DNA of 54,435 bases from Solirubrobacteraceae bacterium (lineage in GTDB: Bacteria > Actinomycetota > Thermoleophilia > Solirubrobacterales > Solirubrobacteraceae): assembly GCA_017882375.1 (NCBI GenBank), contig JADGPP010000012.1, positions 1-54,435 of the forward strand. The letters are read 5' to 3'. Made by a program: the position numbers and the translations under genes. Position 1 is the first letter of the stretch. Each line of letters starts with the position of its first letter. The notes under the pieces are model-generated. The model did no database searches. It saw nothing but the letters and a program-made list of their open reading frames with translations, and was not told the origin of the DNA. Positions 10,211 through 18,599 of this stretch are shown here, one piece after another.

Positions 10211-11572
10211 TCACAGCGCGGTCGGATAGGTCTCGGGGGGCTCGGTCAGCTCCCACCCACCGGTTCGCTCCAGCGGCTCGACCGCGCGTGTGACGTCGAT
10301 GTGCACCAGCGCATCGAACTGCCGCGACACCGAGGCCGCGAAGAGGTGACTCGAGCGTTCGCTCTCCGGGCGGTAGATCACGCCGATCGCACGCTGCAGG
10401 CGCGGCTCGCGCAAGGCGCGCCCGCTGGGACTCTCGCCCAGCGGGCAGAGCATGAACGCTGGGATCCCGGTCGCATGCAGCAGAGCCTCATAGCTGTCAG
10501 GCGGGGCCGGTCTGACCTGCTTGCGCTCGGCTTCGCCGCCCCACTGCGAGGCGGCGGTGACGGTGCCGGTGTAGGTCGTGAAGCCGACGAGCACGACCTC
10601 GCGACCGTTACGCTCGCGCATCAACTGGCCGAGGTTCAGCTCGCCGCGCTGAGTCATCTCCGTCGCGCGCGCGTCGCCGACGTGGGAGTTGTGCTCCCAC
10701 ACGACGATCTTGCCCGGATCGCCGTGGCGCGCGAGGTGAACGTGAAGCTGGTCCAAGGTGTCGGCCATGTGCCGGTCGCGCAGGTTCCAGGAGGGCGCGG
10801 GGCCGGCGAACATCGTCCGGTAATACTCCTCGGCGTTGGCGACGACGGTCGCGTTCTGCTCAGCCAGGAAGTAGCGGTCCTCTGCCAGGAGACCGTCCGG
10901 GCGCAGGTAGTCTCCGGCGCGGCGTCGCAGCTCGACGAGCTGCTCGAGCACCCGCCGGCGGCACGGCTCGCTGACCCCGAGCAATACGGCTTCTCCATAC
11001 CCCGAGCTGTCCTGGGAGAACGGGTGCAGGCACTCGTAGCGTTCCTTCGCGCGTGCGGCGGCGGGAGGATCGACCTGCTCGAGGTAGGCGACGACGGCTG
11101 CCATCGATGCGCCGAGGCTGTAGAGGTCCAAACCGTAGAAGCCGACGCGCCTGCGCTCGGGCTCCAGCCGATCGTTGTGAGCTCGCAGCCAGCCGACGAA
11201 GTCCAAGACGTCCGCGTTGCGCCACATCCATGTGGGAAACCTGCGAAAGCCGCTCAGCGCCTCCTCGGCGTCGGCATCCTCGCCCGAGCCCTGCACGTAC
11301 CGGCTCACGCGGTCGGCGTCCGGCCAGTCGCCCTCGACGGCAACCGCTTGGAATCCGCGCTCCTCGATCAGCCTGCGCGTGATTCGCGCGCGCTCACGGT
11401 AGAACTCGTGCGTACCGTGACTGGCCTCGCCGAGCAGGACCAGACGAGCGTCGCCGACGAGCTCCAGGAGCGAGTCGTAATCGGATCCCGCTCCGTGCAG
11501 CTGCTGCGCGTCGAGGCGAACCGCTTCGAGCGCTGCGCTTTCGCCCATCGCAAGCGCCGGCGGCGGGCTCAT
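10211..11572 (-). CDS. Erythromycin esterase family protein
   Basis: A 453-residue protein of the erythromycin esterase/EreA-like fold. Signature segments are LGEASHGTHEFYRERARIT (near 45-63), VEGDWPDADRVSRYV and WEHNSHVGDAR, which carry the conserved Glu and His residues of the family. The ATG at 11572 overlaps the upstream stop (ATGA), so it is coupled to the phosphoribosyltransferase-hydrolase gene. In M. tuberculosis, DosR-regulated Rv2030c fuses a phosphoribosyltransferase to this same fold; here they are separate adjacent proteins. The natural substrate is unknown, and macrolide resistance should not be assumed. Confidence 0.88.
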   Translation of the reverse strand: MSPPPALAMGESAALEAVRLDAQQLHGAGSDYDSLLELVGDARLVLLGEASHGTHEFYRERARITRRLIEERGFQAVAVEGDWPDADRVSRYVQGSGEDADAEEALSGFRRFPTWMWRNADVLDFVGWLRAHNDRLEPERRRVGFYGLDLYSLGASMAAVVAYLEQVDPPAAARAKERYECLHPFSQDSSGYGEAVLLGVSEPCRRRVLEQLVELRRRAGDYLRPDGLLAEDRYFLAEQNATVVANAEEYYRTMFAGPAPSWNLRDRHMADTLDQLHVHLARHGDPGKIVVWEHNSHVGDARATEMTQRGELNLGQLMRERNGREVVLVGFTTYTGTVTAASQWGGEAERKQVRPAPPDSYEALLHATGIPAFMLCPLGESPSGRALREPRLQRAIGVIYRPESERSSHLFAASVSRQFDALVHIDVTRAVEPLERTGGWELTEPPETYPTAL

Positions 11573-12939
11573 TGCTCGCCCGCCCGCGACAGCGCCTGCA
11601 CCGGCTGCGCGAGCTGGCGCTTGAACCAGTCGATCGCCAGCTCGGCGACCCGCTCGAGCGCGCCGCGCTCCTCGAACAGATGCCCGGCTGCGTCGACGAC
11701 GACGACCTCGTGCGGGCAGAGCAGCCTCGCCGCGGCCTGGCGGTTGAGATCCAGCACCTCCGGATCGTTGCCGCCGACGATCAACAGCGTCGGCGCGCGA
11801 ACGTCTGCGAGACGGTGTCCGGCCAAGTCCGGGCGCCCGCCGCGGCAGACGACGGCAGCCACGGCATCGGGGGTGGCCGCGGCGGCGATCAGAGCCGCCG
11901 CCGCTCCGGTCGAGGCGCCGAAGTAGCCGATCGGCAATGCGCTGACGGCGGCCTCCGAGGCGGCCCAACGGGTGACCTCCTGCAGCCGCCGCGCGAGCAG
12001 CTCGACATCGAAGACGAGATTGCGGTCAAGCGCCTCTCGATCGTCGAGCAGGTCGAACAGCAGCGTCGCCAAGCCGGCATCGTTGAGTGCCTGTGCGACC
12101 GCTCGGTTGCGCGGGCTCATCCGGCTGCTGCCGCTGCCGTGGGCGAACAGCACCAACCCGAAAGCCGTGGGCGGCAGGGTCAGGTTCCCCGTCAAGCGCA
12201 CGCCGCCGAGATCGAACGTGAGCGTCTCGTTGCGCGCCTCGTCCTCGGTGCGCAGCGGCACGGCTTCCGAGCCAGCCGCGATGGACGGCGTCTGTGCATC
12301 GGCCCGCTCTGCTGCTTGGCTCAGCAGCGCCACGACCTCCTCGTCGGACGTCGGCGCGAAATCGCGATACCACGCTCCCACGCCGAGGAGCGGTTCAGGG
12401 CTCGTGAGGCAGATCACGCGATCTGCCTCCTGCTCCAGCATCGACACCGCCGGCGCGGCGCCGACGGGGACCGCGACCACGATCCGGCGGGCTCCGAGCT
12501 TGCGCAGCGCCCGGACGGCCGCGAGGTCGGTGAGACCGGTCGCGAGCCCGTCGTCGACGACGATCACCGTCCGCCCCTTCACCGAGATCGCTGCGCGGCC
12601 GTCGCGGTAGCGCTCCACTCGGCGGCGCAGCTCGCTGGACTCTCGCGCGAGCGTCTCGTCGAGCATCGCCTGCGTCATCCCGCTCATCTCAGCCGACCGC
12701 GGGTCGAGCACGCCAATGCCGTCCTCGGCGACGGCGCCGACGCCCAGCTCGGGGTTGCCGGGTGCGCCCAGCTTGCGGACCGCCAGGATCTCCAGTGGGG
12801 CCGCGAGCACATGCGCGACCTCTGCCGCCACCGGCACACCGCCACGGGGAAGCGCCACGACGACGGGCTGCTCGGCCGCGAAGTCGACGAGTTCTGCCGC
12901 CAAGCGGCGACCTGCATCGTGGCGATCGTCAAACCGCAT
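11569..12939 (-). CDS. Phosphoribosyltransferase fused to dienelactone-hydrolase-like alpha/beta hydrolase
   Basis: About 456 residues. Residues 1-210 form a type I phosphoribosyltransferase-like domain with VVDDGLATG as its PRPP loop and ALPRGGVPVA near the N terminus. Residues about 235-445 form an alpha/beta hydrolase with FAHGSGSSR, the nucleophile region GYFGASTGAAA, the acid-bearing LLIVGGNDPEV and the final His in AGHLFEE. The ATG at 12939 gives the family N terminus MRFDDRHDAGRRLA; TTG 12957 and ATG 12948 are in-frame alternatives. It heads an operon with the erythromycin-esterase-like gene. Substrates are unknown. The fusion is known in actinobacteria. Confidence 0.88.
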   Translation of the reverse strand: MRFDDRHDAGRRLAAELVDFAAEQPVVVALPRGGVPVAAEVAHVLAAPLEILAVRKLGAPGNPELGVGAVAEDGIGVLDPRSAEMSGMTQAMLDETLARESSELRRRVERYRDGRAAISVKGRTVIVVDDGLATGLTDLAAVRALRKLGARRIVVAVPVGAAPAVSMLEQEADRVICLTSPEPLLGVGAWYRDFAPTSDEEVVALLSQAAERADAQTPSIAAGSEAVPLRTEDEARNETLTFDLGGVRLTGNLTLPPTAFGLVLFAHGSGSSRMSPRNRAVAQALNDAGLATLLFDLLDDREALDRNLVFDVELLARRLQEVTRWAASEAAVSALPIGYFGASTGAAAALIAAAATPDAVAAVVCRGGRPDLAGHRLADVRAPTLLIVGGNDPEVLDLNRQAAARLLCPHEVVVVDAAGHLFEERGALERVAELAIDWFKRQLAQPVQALSRAGEQ

Positions 12940-12973
12940 GGCCTCCATGCTCGCCAATGCTCGAGGCTTGCAC

Positions 12974-12999
12974 GTCCGGAGATGCCCACATCTGCGGAC
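12974..12999. promoter_or_regulatory. Inverted repeat in divergent promoter region
   Basis: GTCCGGAGAT (12974-12983) and ATCTGCGGAC (12990-12999) are inverted copies with one mismatch and a 6-nt spacer. The element lies between the minus-strand phosphoribosyltransferase gene and the plus-strand IMPase gene, so it could control both. It is a candidate operator; no family match is claimed. Confidence 0.45.
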
Positions 13000-13046
13000 G
13001 GTGGACTACCGATGCCGAGCATCGCCCGCGTCGCCACGATGAGCCG

Positions 13047-13874
13047 ATGAGCACCCCGGCGACCGAGCCTCCGGCTGGCCTCGGTGACAGCGACGTCAAT
13101 CAGCTGCTGCTGGTCGCCGGCGGCGTCGTCGACGGCGCCGCGGGGATCCTCGTGCGCGGCCGCTCGCACCTCGGCGGGCTGCTCGCCAAGGGAGATCGCG
13201 ACTACGCCAGCCGGGTGGACTTTCAGGTGGAGGACTACGTCAGGGATGCGCTGGCGGGCTTTGACCACGAGATCCCCTTCCTCGGTGAGGAGCGGGGCGG
13301 GGACCTGCGCGCGCCGCTGCTGTGGGTTCTCGACCCGGTGGACGGGACGACGAACTTCATCAAGGGAAGCCCGCTGTGCGCCATCTCGCTAGCGCTGCTG
13401 GCAGAGGGCCAGCCGATCTTCGGGATCGTCGACATTCCTCTGCTCGGCGAGCGCTACGTCGCGCGTGCGGACGGCGGCGCCTATCTCAACGGCGCGCCGC
13501 TGCACATGCCCACCGTGGAGCGTCTCGCCGATGCCGTGGTCGGGATCACCGATTTTGCCGTGGCCGACGATCGGGCGGTTGAGAACCCGCTGCATGTCGC
13601 GCTGCTCGCCGGACTGGCCCCTCGGGCGCTGGGTATCCGCACGCACGGCTCGGCCGCGCTCGACCTGGCATGGCTCGCCGCCGGGCGCCTGAACGCTTCG
13701 GTGATGCTCTCCAATCGCGCCTGGGACGTGAGCGCCGGAGTGCTCCTGGCCCGTGAGGCGGGGGGCGCGACCTACGACTGGGACGGATCCGAGCACGGCG
13801 TCGAATCCCGCTTCACGCTCGCCTCAGCCCCCGGCCTGAAGGGCAGCCTGGTCGCGCTGCTCGCGGCGATCTGA
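13047..13874 (+). CDS. Inositol-monophosphatase-family phosphatase
   Basis: A 275-residue Mg2+-dependent, Li+-sensitive-type phosphatase. Metal-site motifs are GEERGG (near 80), DPVDGTTNFIKG (near 97-108) and WDVSAGVLLAREAGG (near 224-238). Family members hydrolyse inositol phosphate, fructose-1,6-bisphosphate, histidinol phosphate or PAP; the sequence does not separate these by eye. The start at ATG 13047 follows the divergent promoter region. The stop overlaps the ATG of a PfkB kinase (TGATG), so phosphatase and kinase are co-translated, which suggests a sugar-phosphate substrate cycle. Confidence 0.9.
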   Translation: MSTPATEPPAGLGDSDVNQLLLVAGGVVDGAAGILVRGRSHLGGLLAKGDRDYASRVDFQVEDYVRDALAGFDHEIPFLGEERGGDLRAPLLWVLDPVDGTTNFIKGSPLCAISLALLAEGQPIFGIVDIPLLGERYVARADGGAYLNGAPLHMPTVERLADAVVGITDFAVADDRAVENPLHVALLAGLAPRALGIRTHGSAALDLAWLAAGRLNASVMLSNRAWDVSAGVLLAREAGGATYDWDGSEHGVESRFTLASAPGLKGSLVALLAAI

Positions 13875-14899
13875 TGGGCACTCCCTCACTCGTCGTGTTC
13901 GCGCCGTCGCCGTTGCTGACGATCACGATCGAGTCGGCCGACAGCCCGGATCAGGAGATCCACCTCCACGCCGGCGGCCAGGGGTTCTGGGTTGCCCGCA
14001 TGGCCGCGCTGCTGGGAGCCGAGGTGACGATCTGCTGCGCCCTGGGGGGCGAGTCCGGAGCGGTGCTGGAAGGTCTGATTGCCAGAGAGGACGTCGAGTT
14101 GCTGAGCGTGAGCTGTGCCGAGTCCAACGGCGTCTACGTTCACGCGCGACGATGCGGCGCGCGCCAGCAGCTTGCACGCACGGAGAGCAAGCCGCTCTCG
14201 CGCCACGAGTCCGACGAGCTCTACGGACTGGCGTTGAGCGCGGCGCTCGACGCCGACGTTGCGCTGCTCACGGGGGTGGATCCGGCCACGGTTCTCGATG
14301 GCGAGGTCTACCGCCGCCTGGCTCGCGACCTGCGCAGCAACGGGATCCCCGTCATCGCCGATCTCTCGGCAGCTCTGCTCGAGGAGGCGCTCTCCGGCGG
14401 ATTGGATCTGCTGAAGGTCAGCGACGAGGAGATCGTCGAGGCGGGCCTCGCGCGCAGTGCCGGCGAGGACGATCTGCTCGATGCGTTGGACGCGCTGCAC
14501 GAGGCCGGGGCCGACACGGTGCTGATCTCGCGCGGCGAGCAGCCGGCGCTGATCCTCGACGGCGTGGCCGGGCGCTACCTGGAGTTGACCGGACCCCGCG
14601 TCGAGCCACTCGAGCCACGGGGTACGGGCGACTCGATGTTCGCGGCGCTCGGAGCGAGCCTCGCGCGCGACCGGCGACTGGATGTCGCGCTGCGCCTGGC
14701 GATGGCTGCGGGTGCGCTCAATGCCACGCGTCGTGGGCTGGGCACGGGGGCGCGTGAGCAGATCGAGCGGCTGAGCCGTCACATCGAGATCACCGAGCTG
14801 TCCAGAGCTCGTGGGGGTGAGAGCGATGCGCGCGTAAGTAGTCCTCACGGAGCGCAGCGCGCAGATTCCGCCGATGCCCGCCCGTCGTCGCGCGACTAG
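13874..14899 (+). CDS. PfkB-family sugar kinase, atypical subgroup (copy 1)
   Basis: A 341-residue ribokinase-fold kinase. The C-terminal PfkB signature GTGDSMFAALGAS (near 252-264) carries the catalytic Asp. The N terminus reads APSPLLTITIE where Pfk-2/LacC-type enzymes usually have NPALD, and HAGGQGFWVARM where they have GGKGxNVAR, so the usual substrate Asp and Asn are replaced. The last 30 residues are Arg/Ser-rich and look unstructured. It is coupled to the IMPase upstream. DosR-controlled Rv2029c (PfkB) is the likely functional counterpart. The sugar is unknown. Confidence 0.85.
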   Translation: MGTPSLVVFAPSPLLTITIESADSPDQEIHLHAGGQGFWVARMAALLGAEVTICCALGGESGAVLEGLIAREDVELLSVSCAESNGVYVHARRCGARQQLARTESKPLSRHESDELYGLALSAALDADVALLTGVDPATVLDGEVYRRLARDLRSNGIPVIADLSAALLEEALSGGLDLLKVSDEEIVEAGLARSAGEDDLLDALDALHEAGADTVLISRGEQPALILDGVAGRYLELTGPRVEPLEPRGTGDSMFAALGASLARDRRLDVALRLAMAAGALNATRRGLGTGAREQIERLSRHIEITELSRARGGESDARVSSPHGAQRADSADARPSSRD

Positions 14900-14902
14900 C
14901 CT
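14845..14902 (+). promoter_or_regulatory. Candidate promoter and operator for the DUF5335 gene
   Basis: TCACGGAGCG (14845-14854) resembles the recurring GCACGGANGC motif, and TAGCCT (14897-14902) fits an actinobacterial -10 about 37 bp before the ATG. Both lie within the 3' end of the PfkB frame, so transcription may restart here as well as read through. Confidence 0.3.
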
Positions 14903-14938
14903 CGACCACGAGATCAACGACTCGGCGAAGGAGGCTCG

Positions 14939-15301
14939 ATGAGCCCGACGACACAGCAGCTGGAGGCAGAGGAGTGGGTCGAGTACTTCGACTCGCTGAC
15001 CGAGCGCACCGCCGGGACACTCGTGACGATCGAGGTCATGAGCGAGCAGCTGGGCGCCCAGACGGACGTGGAGCGCCTGCCGTTGCAGACGATCGGCTAC
15101 GACCCCAAGGAGAGCATCCTCGAGATCGCGGTCGGCGGGCGCGGCCTGCGCTATCCGGTCGTACTTCGTCACTTCATCTCAAGCCCTCAGGAGATCAACG
15201 TCGAGGAAGAGGGCTCTGGCCCGAGCGCGCTTCTCGTCAGCGACGCGAGCGGCGCTCGCACGTTGATCAGGCTGTTCGCGCCGACGGCGCTGGAGGCCTA
15301 G
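14939..15301 (+). CDS. DUF5335 family protein (copy 1)
   Basis: A 120-residue soluble protein of the DUF5335 type. Residues WVEYFDSLTERTAGTLVTIE open the fold, then QTIGYDPKESILEIAV, RHFISSPQEINVEE and a final DASGARTLIRL strand, suggesting a small beta-rich fold. GAAGGAGG precedes the ATG. A paralogue lies at 19108. The function of the family is unknown; members sit in actinobacterial stress clusters with Hsp20, CBS and Usp genes, as here. Confidence 0.75.
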   Translation: MSPTTQQLEAEEWVEYFDSLTERTAGTLVTIEVMSEQLGAQTDVERLPLQTIGYDPKESILEIAVGGRGLRYPVVLRHFISSPQEINVEEEGSGPSALLVSDASGARTLIRLFAPTALEA

Positions 15302-15340
15302 CTTCCCGTCCTGAACAAACCCGGGTCTTGGTGCGGCCTT

Positions 15341-15380
15341 GCACGGATGCTCGTGCCCCGAGGATGCGTGACGCTAGCGC
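15341..15380 (+). promoter_or_regulatory. Candidate operator and -10 for the DUF2267 gene
   Basis: GCACGGATGC (15341-15350) matches the copy at 19011-19020 exactly. TAGCGC (15375-15380) is a weak -10 candidate 33 bp before the ATG at 15413. The region lies in a true intergenic gap. Confidence 0.42.
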
Positions 15381-15412
15381 TGTCAACCGCGACGAACTCA
15401 AGGGAGCACGTA

Positions 15413-15841
15413 ATGACCACGGCTGAGCCGAGCATCATTTCTCGCAGCGCCGAGCAGGCGCATATCTGGGTCAACGACGTCGCCGAGGCGCTCGGCGACG
15501 ATGATCACGTGTATGCCTATCGAGCACTCCGCGCGGTTCTGCACAGCGTGCGCGACCGTCTGACCGTCGACGTCGCGGCGAAGCTCGCCGCTCAGCTGCC
15601 GACGCTCATCCGCGGCGTCTACTACGAGGACTGGGATCCCAGTCGCACTCCGCTTCCCATCCATGAGGTGGACGCCTTCCTCGATCATGTTGCCCGCGAG
15701 GGCCGCATGGCAGGGGAGACCGAGGCGTCGATCGCCGTGACGGCGGTGGCGCGCGTGCTGCGCGCGCACGTGAGCGCCGGCGAGATCGAGGGTGTCCTCG
15801 CGGTGCTCCCGAACAAGTTCCGCGTCCTGATCGAGGCTTGA
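15413..15841 (+). CDS. DUF2267 domain protein
   Basis: A 142-residue all-helical protein. The DUF2267 pattern is clear: WVNDVAEALGDDD, YRALRAVLHSVRDRLTVDVAAKLAAQLP, IRGVYYEDWDPS and a C-terminal half repeating helices up to VLAVLPNKFRVLIEA. An AAGGGAG ribosome site precedes the ATG at 15413; an upstream in-frame start at 15347 would run through the operator and is unlikely. DUF2267 genes recur with CBS, Usp and Hsp20 genes in bacterial stress clusters. The biochemical role is unknown. Confidence 0.88.
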   Translation: MTTAEPSIISRSAEQAHIWVNDVAEALGDDDHVYAYRALRAVLHSVRDRLTVDVAAKLAAQLPTLIRGVYYEDWDPSRTPLPIHEVDAFLDHVAREGRMAGETEASIAVTAVARVLRAHVSAGEIEGVLAVLPNKFRVLIEA

Positions 15842-15851
15842 GCGAGAGCAG

Positions 15852-16817
15852 ATGGATCAGCCGGGCGCTGCGCGCCGAGCCTCGCCGGCGGCGCGCGTCG
15901 TCATCTTCGCCCCTCATCCGCTGCTAACCGTCACGCTCGAGCGCGAGGGGTCCCAGCGCGAGCAGGTTCATTTCCATGCCGGCGGTCAGGGTGTGTGGGC
16001 GGCGCGCATGGCGGCCTGCCTGGGAGCCGAGCCCGTGCTCTGCGGATTCATCGGCGGCGAGAGCGGCGATCTGCTCAGCGCACTGCTGGCAGTCACGCCC
16101 GGCGAGCGACACATGGTGCGCACCGCGTCGGCCAGCGGCTGCTATGTGACCGATCGGCGATCCGGCGAGCGCCGCGTGCTCACTTGCACGCTCGCCGATC
16201 CTCCCACCCGCCACGAGCTCGACGCGCTCTTCTCGCTCACCTGCTCGCAGGCGGTCGCCGGCGGCTGGCTGGTGATCACCAACCCGATGCCGCCCGAGGC
16301 GCTTGCGCTCGAGACCTACCGCGACCTGGTCGCCGATTCTCGCGCGGTGGGATGCCGCACGCTCGTCGATCTCTCATCGCCGCGGCTGGACAGTGCGCTT
16401 CGGGGCGAGCCGGACGTCGTGAAACTGAACGACTGGGAGCTGGCGCAGTTCGTCTGCGGGCCTGTGTCTGAGCCCTCGCAGCTGCGCGCGGCCGCGCAGC
16501 AGCTTCGCGATCGCGGCGCGCGATCGGTGATCGTCACGCGTGGTGAGCAGCCGGCGCTCGTGCTCGAGGATGAGCGGGCGTGGTGGGTCACGCCGCCGCG
16601 CCTGACGCGCGGCTTTCGCGAGGGGTGCGGGGACGCGATGGCGGGCGCGCTCGCGGCGAGCCTGGCCCAGGGAGAGAGCTTTGAGCGCTCCGTTGCCCTC
16701 GGCGCGGGCGCAGGTGCGGCCAACTTCCTGCGTCACGGCTTGGGCAGCGCCTCCAAAGAGGTCGTCGAGCAGCTCGCCGGCAGTGTCCGGCTGGAGCCGT
16801 TCACGGCCGGGCAGTGA
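15852..16817 (+). CDS. PfkB-family sugar kinase, atypical subgroup (copy 2)
   Basis: A 321-residue paralogue of the kinase at 13874. It shares the unusual N-terminal segments APHPLLTVTLE and HAGGQGVWAARM. The catalytic signature is GCGDAMAGALAAS near residue 259, and SVIVTRGEQPALVLE is shared almost word for word with copy 1. The gene follows DUF2267 by 10 bp. Its 3' end overlaps the convergent CpsB-like gene by 17 bp. Both copies lack the N-terminal Asp typical of phosphofructokinase-2, so the substrate may differ from fructose-6-phosphate. Confidence 0.85.
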   Translation: MDQPGAARRASPAARVVIFAPHPLLTVTLEREGSQREQVHFHAGGQGVWAARMAACLGAEPVLCGFIGGESGDLLSALLAVTPGERHMVRTASASGCYVTDRRSGERRVLTCTLADPPTRHELDALFSLTCSQAVAGGWLVITNPMPPEALALETYRDLVADSRAVGCRTLVDLSSPRLDSALRGEPDVVKLNDWELAQFVCGPVSEPSQLRAAAQQLRDRGARSVIVTRGEQPALVLEDERAWWVTPPRLTRGFREGCGDAMAGALAASLAQGESFERSVALGAGAGAANFLRHGLGSASKEVVEQLAGSVRLEPFTAGQ

Positions 16818-17520
16818 CCGCGTGGCCGCGCACGATCGCGCGCGGCGCCGAGTCCGCCGTCCACGCGAGCTGCTCTGCGGTGCAGGTCGCGGCAAGGCGC
16901 GCATATCCCTGCCCGAGCCGCACCGGCCGGCCCGCATGAGAGGAGTGGGCGTCACTGCCGAGCAGGTGCACCAAGCCCTCTCTGGCGAGGCTGAAGACCA
17001 GATCCCCGGGCGTGGCCTGCGCGACGAACTCGGCGGTCCATTGGATCAGGCAGCCGCGGGCGGCGAGTCGCTGCAGGCGCTCGCGGAAGTCGGCGCCCGC
17101 GTGACGCTCGGGATGGGCGATCACGCTCCCTATCCCTCGTTTGGCAAGCCGCTCGACGAGTGCCTGCAGGCCGTCGTCGAGCGGCCCTGACGCCGGCTCG
17201 ACGAGCAGCCAGCGACCGGCTGAGCCGAGCGTCACCGAACGCAGCTCAGCCTCCGACAGCCGCTCGGCCTGCTCCTGCGCGAGCTCGCCACCGGGCACGA
17301 CGGCGACGCGCACGCGATGCTCGTCGAGCGTTCGCTGCAGAGCGGCCACGCGCGGGGCGATCTCCTGGATCTGAACGGCGTGATCGGCGCGGATGTGGGG
17401 GGTCGCACACACGATCTCGATCCCGTCCTGCTCGGCCTGTCGAGCCATCGCCAAGCTGTCGTCGAGATCGCGGGCACCGTCGTCGAGGGCGGGCAGGATG
17501 TGGCAGTGGAGATCGATCAT
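16801..17520 (-). CDS. CpsB/YwqE-type PHP-family phosphatase
   Basis: A 239-residue PHP-fold metalloenzyme. Metal-binding motifs MIDLHCHILPALDDG (1-15), ATPHIRAD, IAHPERH and LGSDAHSSH match CpsB/YwqE tyrosine phosphatases that act on capsule-synthesis kinases. No kinase or polysaccharide gene is nearby, so the target is unclear; histidinol-phosphatase-like activity is an alternative. The gene converges on the PfkB gene and lies just downstream of the CBS gene (46-bp gap), so it may be read from the same transcript. Confidence 0.83.
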   Translation of the reverse strand: MIDLHCHILPALDDGARDLDDSLAMARQAEQDGIEIVCATPHIRADHAVQIQEIAPRVAALQRTLDEHRVRVAVVPGGELAQEQAERLSEAELRSVTLGSAGRWLLVEPASGPLDDGLQALVERLAKRGIGSVIAHPERHAGADFRERLQRLAARGCLIQWTAEFVAQATPGDLVFSLAREGLVHLLGSDAHSSHAGRPVRLGQGYARLAATCTAEQLAWTADSAPRAIVRGHAVTARP

Positions 17521-17566
17521 CGTTCGTCGGTCTCCCCGGTGGACTCGGCTCGCTGGTTGTGCGCGG

Positions 17567-17983
17567 TCAGCCTGCGAGGGTTCCGGCCACGTCCAGGCTC
17601 GAGACCACGCCGACCGGCAGATCCTCCTTTGGCGAGACCACGACCAGATGCGTGCATTTGTGCTCGGCCATCAGACGGGCGGCCTGCTCGACACTCTCGG
17701 TGGATTGCACGGTGATGATCTCAGTCGACGCGATCTCGCCTGCGCTGACCTGGGTCTGCTCGGCGGCGATCGCGGTGATCAGGTCGAGGTCGGAGACGAT
17801 GCCCCACACCAGGCGCTCCTGACGATCCTGGCCACGCGCGAGCCCGTCGACGACCACGCAATGAACGCGGTTGCTCACCATCTGCGCGCCGAGCTCGTGC
17901 AGCGATGTCTGCGGCGGGACGTTGATCACGCCCCGGTGCATGACCTCGCTCACAGAGGTGGTTGAGGCGGTCGAGGCGGTCAT
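17567..17983 (-). CDS. CBS-domain pair protein (Hrp1-like)
   Basis: A 138-residue protein made of two CBS domains (about 8-75 and 78-137). It starts with SVSEVMHRGVINVPP and repeats with TEIITVQSTESVEQAARLM. GAAAGGA precedes the ATG at 17983; an upstream in-frame start lacks a ribosome site. CBS pairs usually bind adenine nucleotides and act as energy sensors. Mycobacterial Hrp1 (Rv2626c), one of the most strongly DosR-induced proteins, has the same size and architecture. It lies downstream of hsp20 on the same strand with a 154-bp gap that contains GCACGGAGCA at 18122. Confidence 0.88.
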   Translation of the reverse strand: MTASTASTTSVSEVMHRGVINVPPQTSLHELGAQMVSNRVHCVVVDGLARGQDRQERLVWGIVSDLDLITAIAAEQTQVSAGEIASTEIITVQSTESVEQAARLMAEHKCTHLVVVSPKEDLPVGVVSSLDVAGTLAG

Positions 17984-18137
17984 GGCGTGATCCTTTCGAA
18001 CGATGGGCTGGACCGCAAGCTTCGCCGTGTGTCCGGGCGATGCCATCCGCACGGGCTACTGGCTGTCATGCGCACTGCGCCGCAGCTTCGTCGTCTATTG
18101 GCAGCGCTGGCCCCCTGCTGGGCACGGAGCAGGCCGC

Positions 18138-18599
18138 CTACCCGGCCTTGGGCGTTATCCGCACGACCTTGCTGCTCCCCGTCTCCGGCAGCGGCACCGA
18201 TATCTCGACGACGCCGTCGTGGCATGTCGCCTCGATCTTGCTCGGGTCGACCTTCGGCGGCAGCGCAACGGAGCGCGTGAAGCTCGAGTAGCTGAGCTCA
18301 CGGCGGACGAAGCGCTTACCGTTCTTCTTTCCACTCTTGCCGTTCTTGGACTCCTTGGACTCTTCGTGCTCACCGCTGACGGTGAGCACGTCGTCGGCCA
18401 CCTCGATCTTCACATCCTCTGGCTTGATGCCGGGCATCTCGGCGCGCAGCACCAGCTTGCCATCGTCCTCGATCACGTCGAGCTTGGCCAGCTTGGCGCC
18501 GTCGGCACCATGGGACATCTCGTCGAAGAAGTGGTCGATACGGTGACGAAGCTCGGGATACTCACCCAAGCCGGGCCATCTGATCAGCGCATTGGACAT
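18138..18599 (-). CDS. Small heat shock protein, Hsp20/alpha-crystallin
   Basis: A 153-residue Hsp20. The alpha-crystallin domain runs from about 38 to 140, with EMPGIKPEDVKIEV, DDVLTVSGEHEE and the final conserved strand SVALPPKVDPSKIEATCHDGVVEISVP. A Lys/Ser-rich loop (KESKNGKSGKKNGK) is inserted in mid-domain. AAGGGAA precedes the ATG at 18599. The 5' end lies inside the 3' end of the coiled-coil gene upstream (38-bp overlap), which implies coupled translation. HspX/Acr is the hallmark of the mycobacterial dormancy regulon. It probably acts as an ATP-independent holdase. Confidence 0.95.
   Translation of the reverse strand: MSNALIRWPGLGEYPELRHRIDHFFDEMSHGADGAKLAKLDVIEDDGKLVLRAEMPGIKPEDVKIEVADDVLTVSGEHEESKESKNGKSGKKNGKRFVRRELSYSSFTRSVALPPKVDPSKIEATCHDGVVEISVPLPETGSSKVVRITPKAG

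Noticed and set aside
10211-11572. Macrolide resistance gene
   Set aside because: The fold matches erythromycin esterases, but the stress-island context and the wide spread of the family make a resistance role unsupported.
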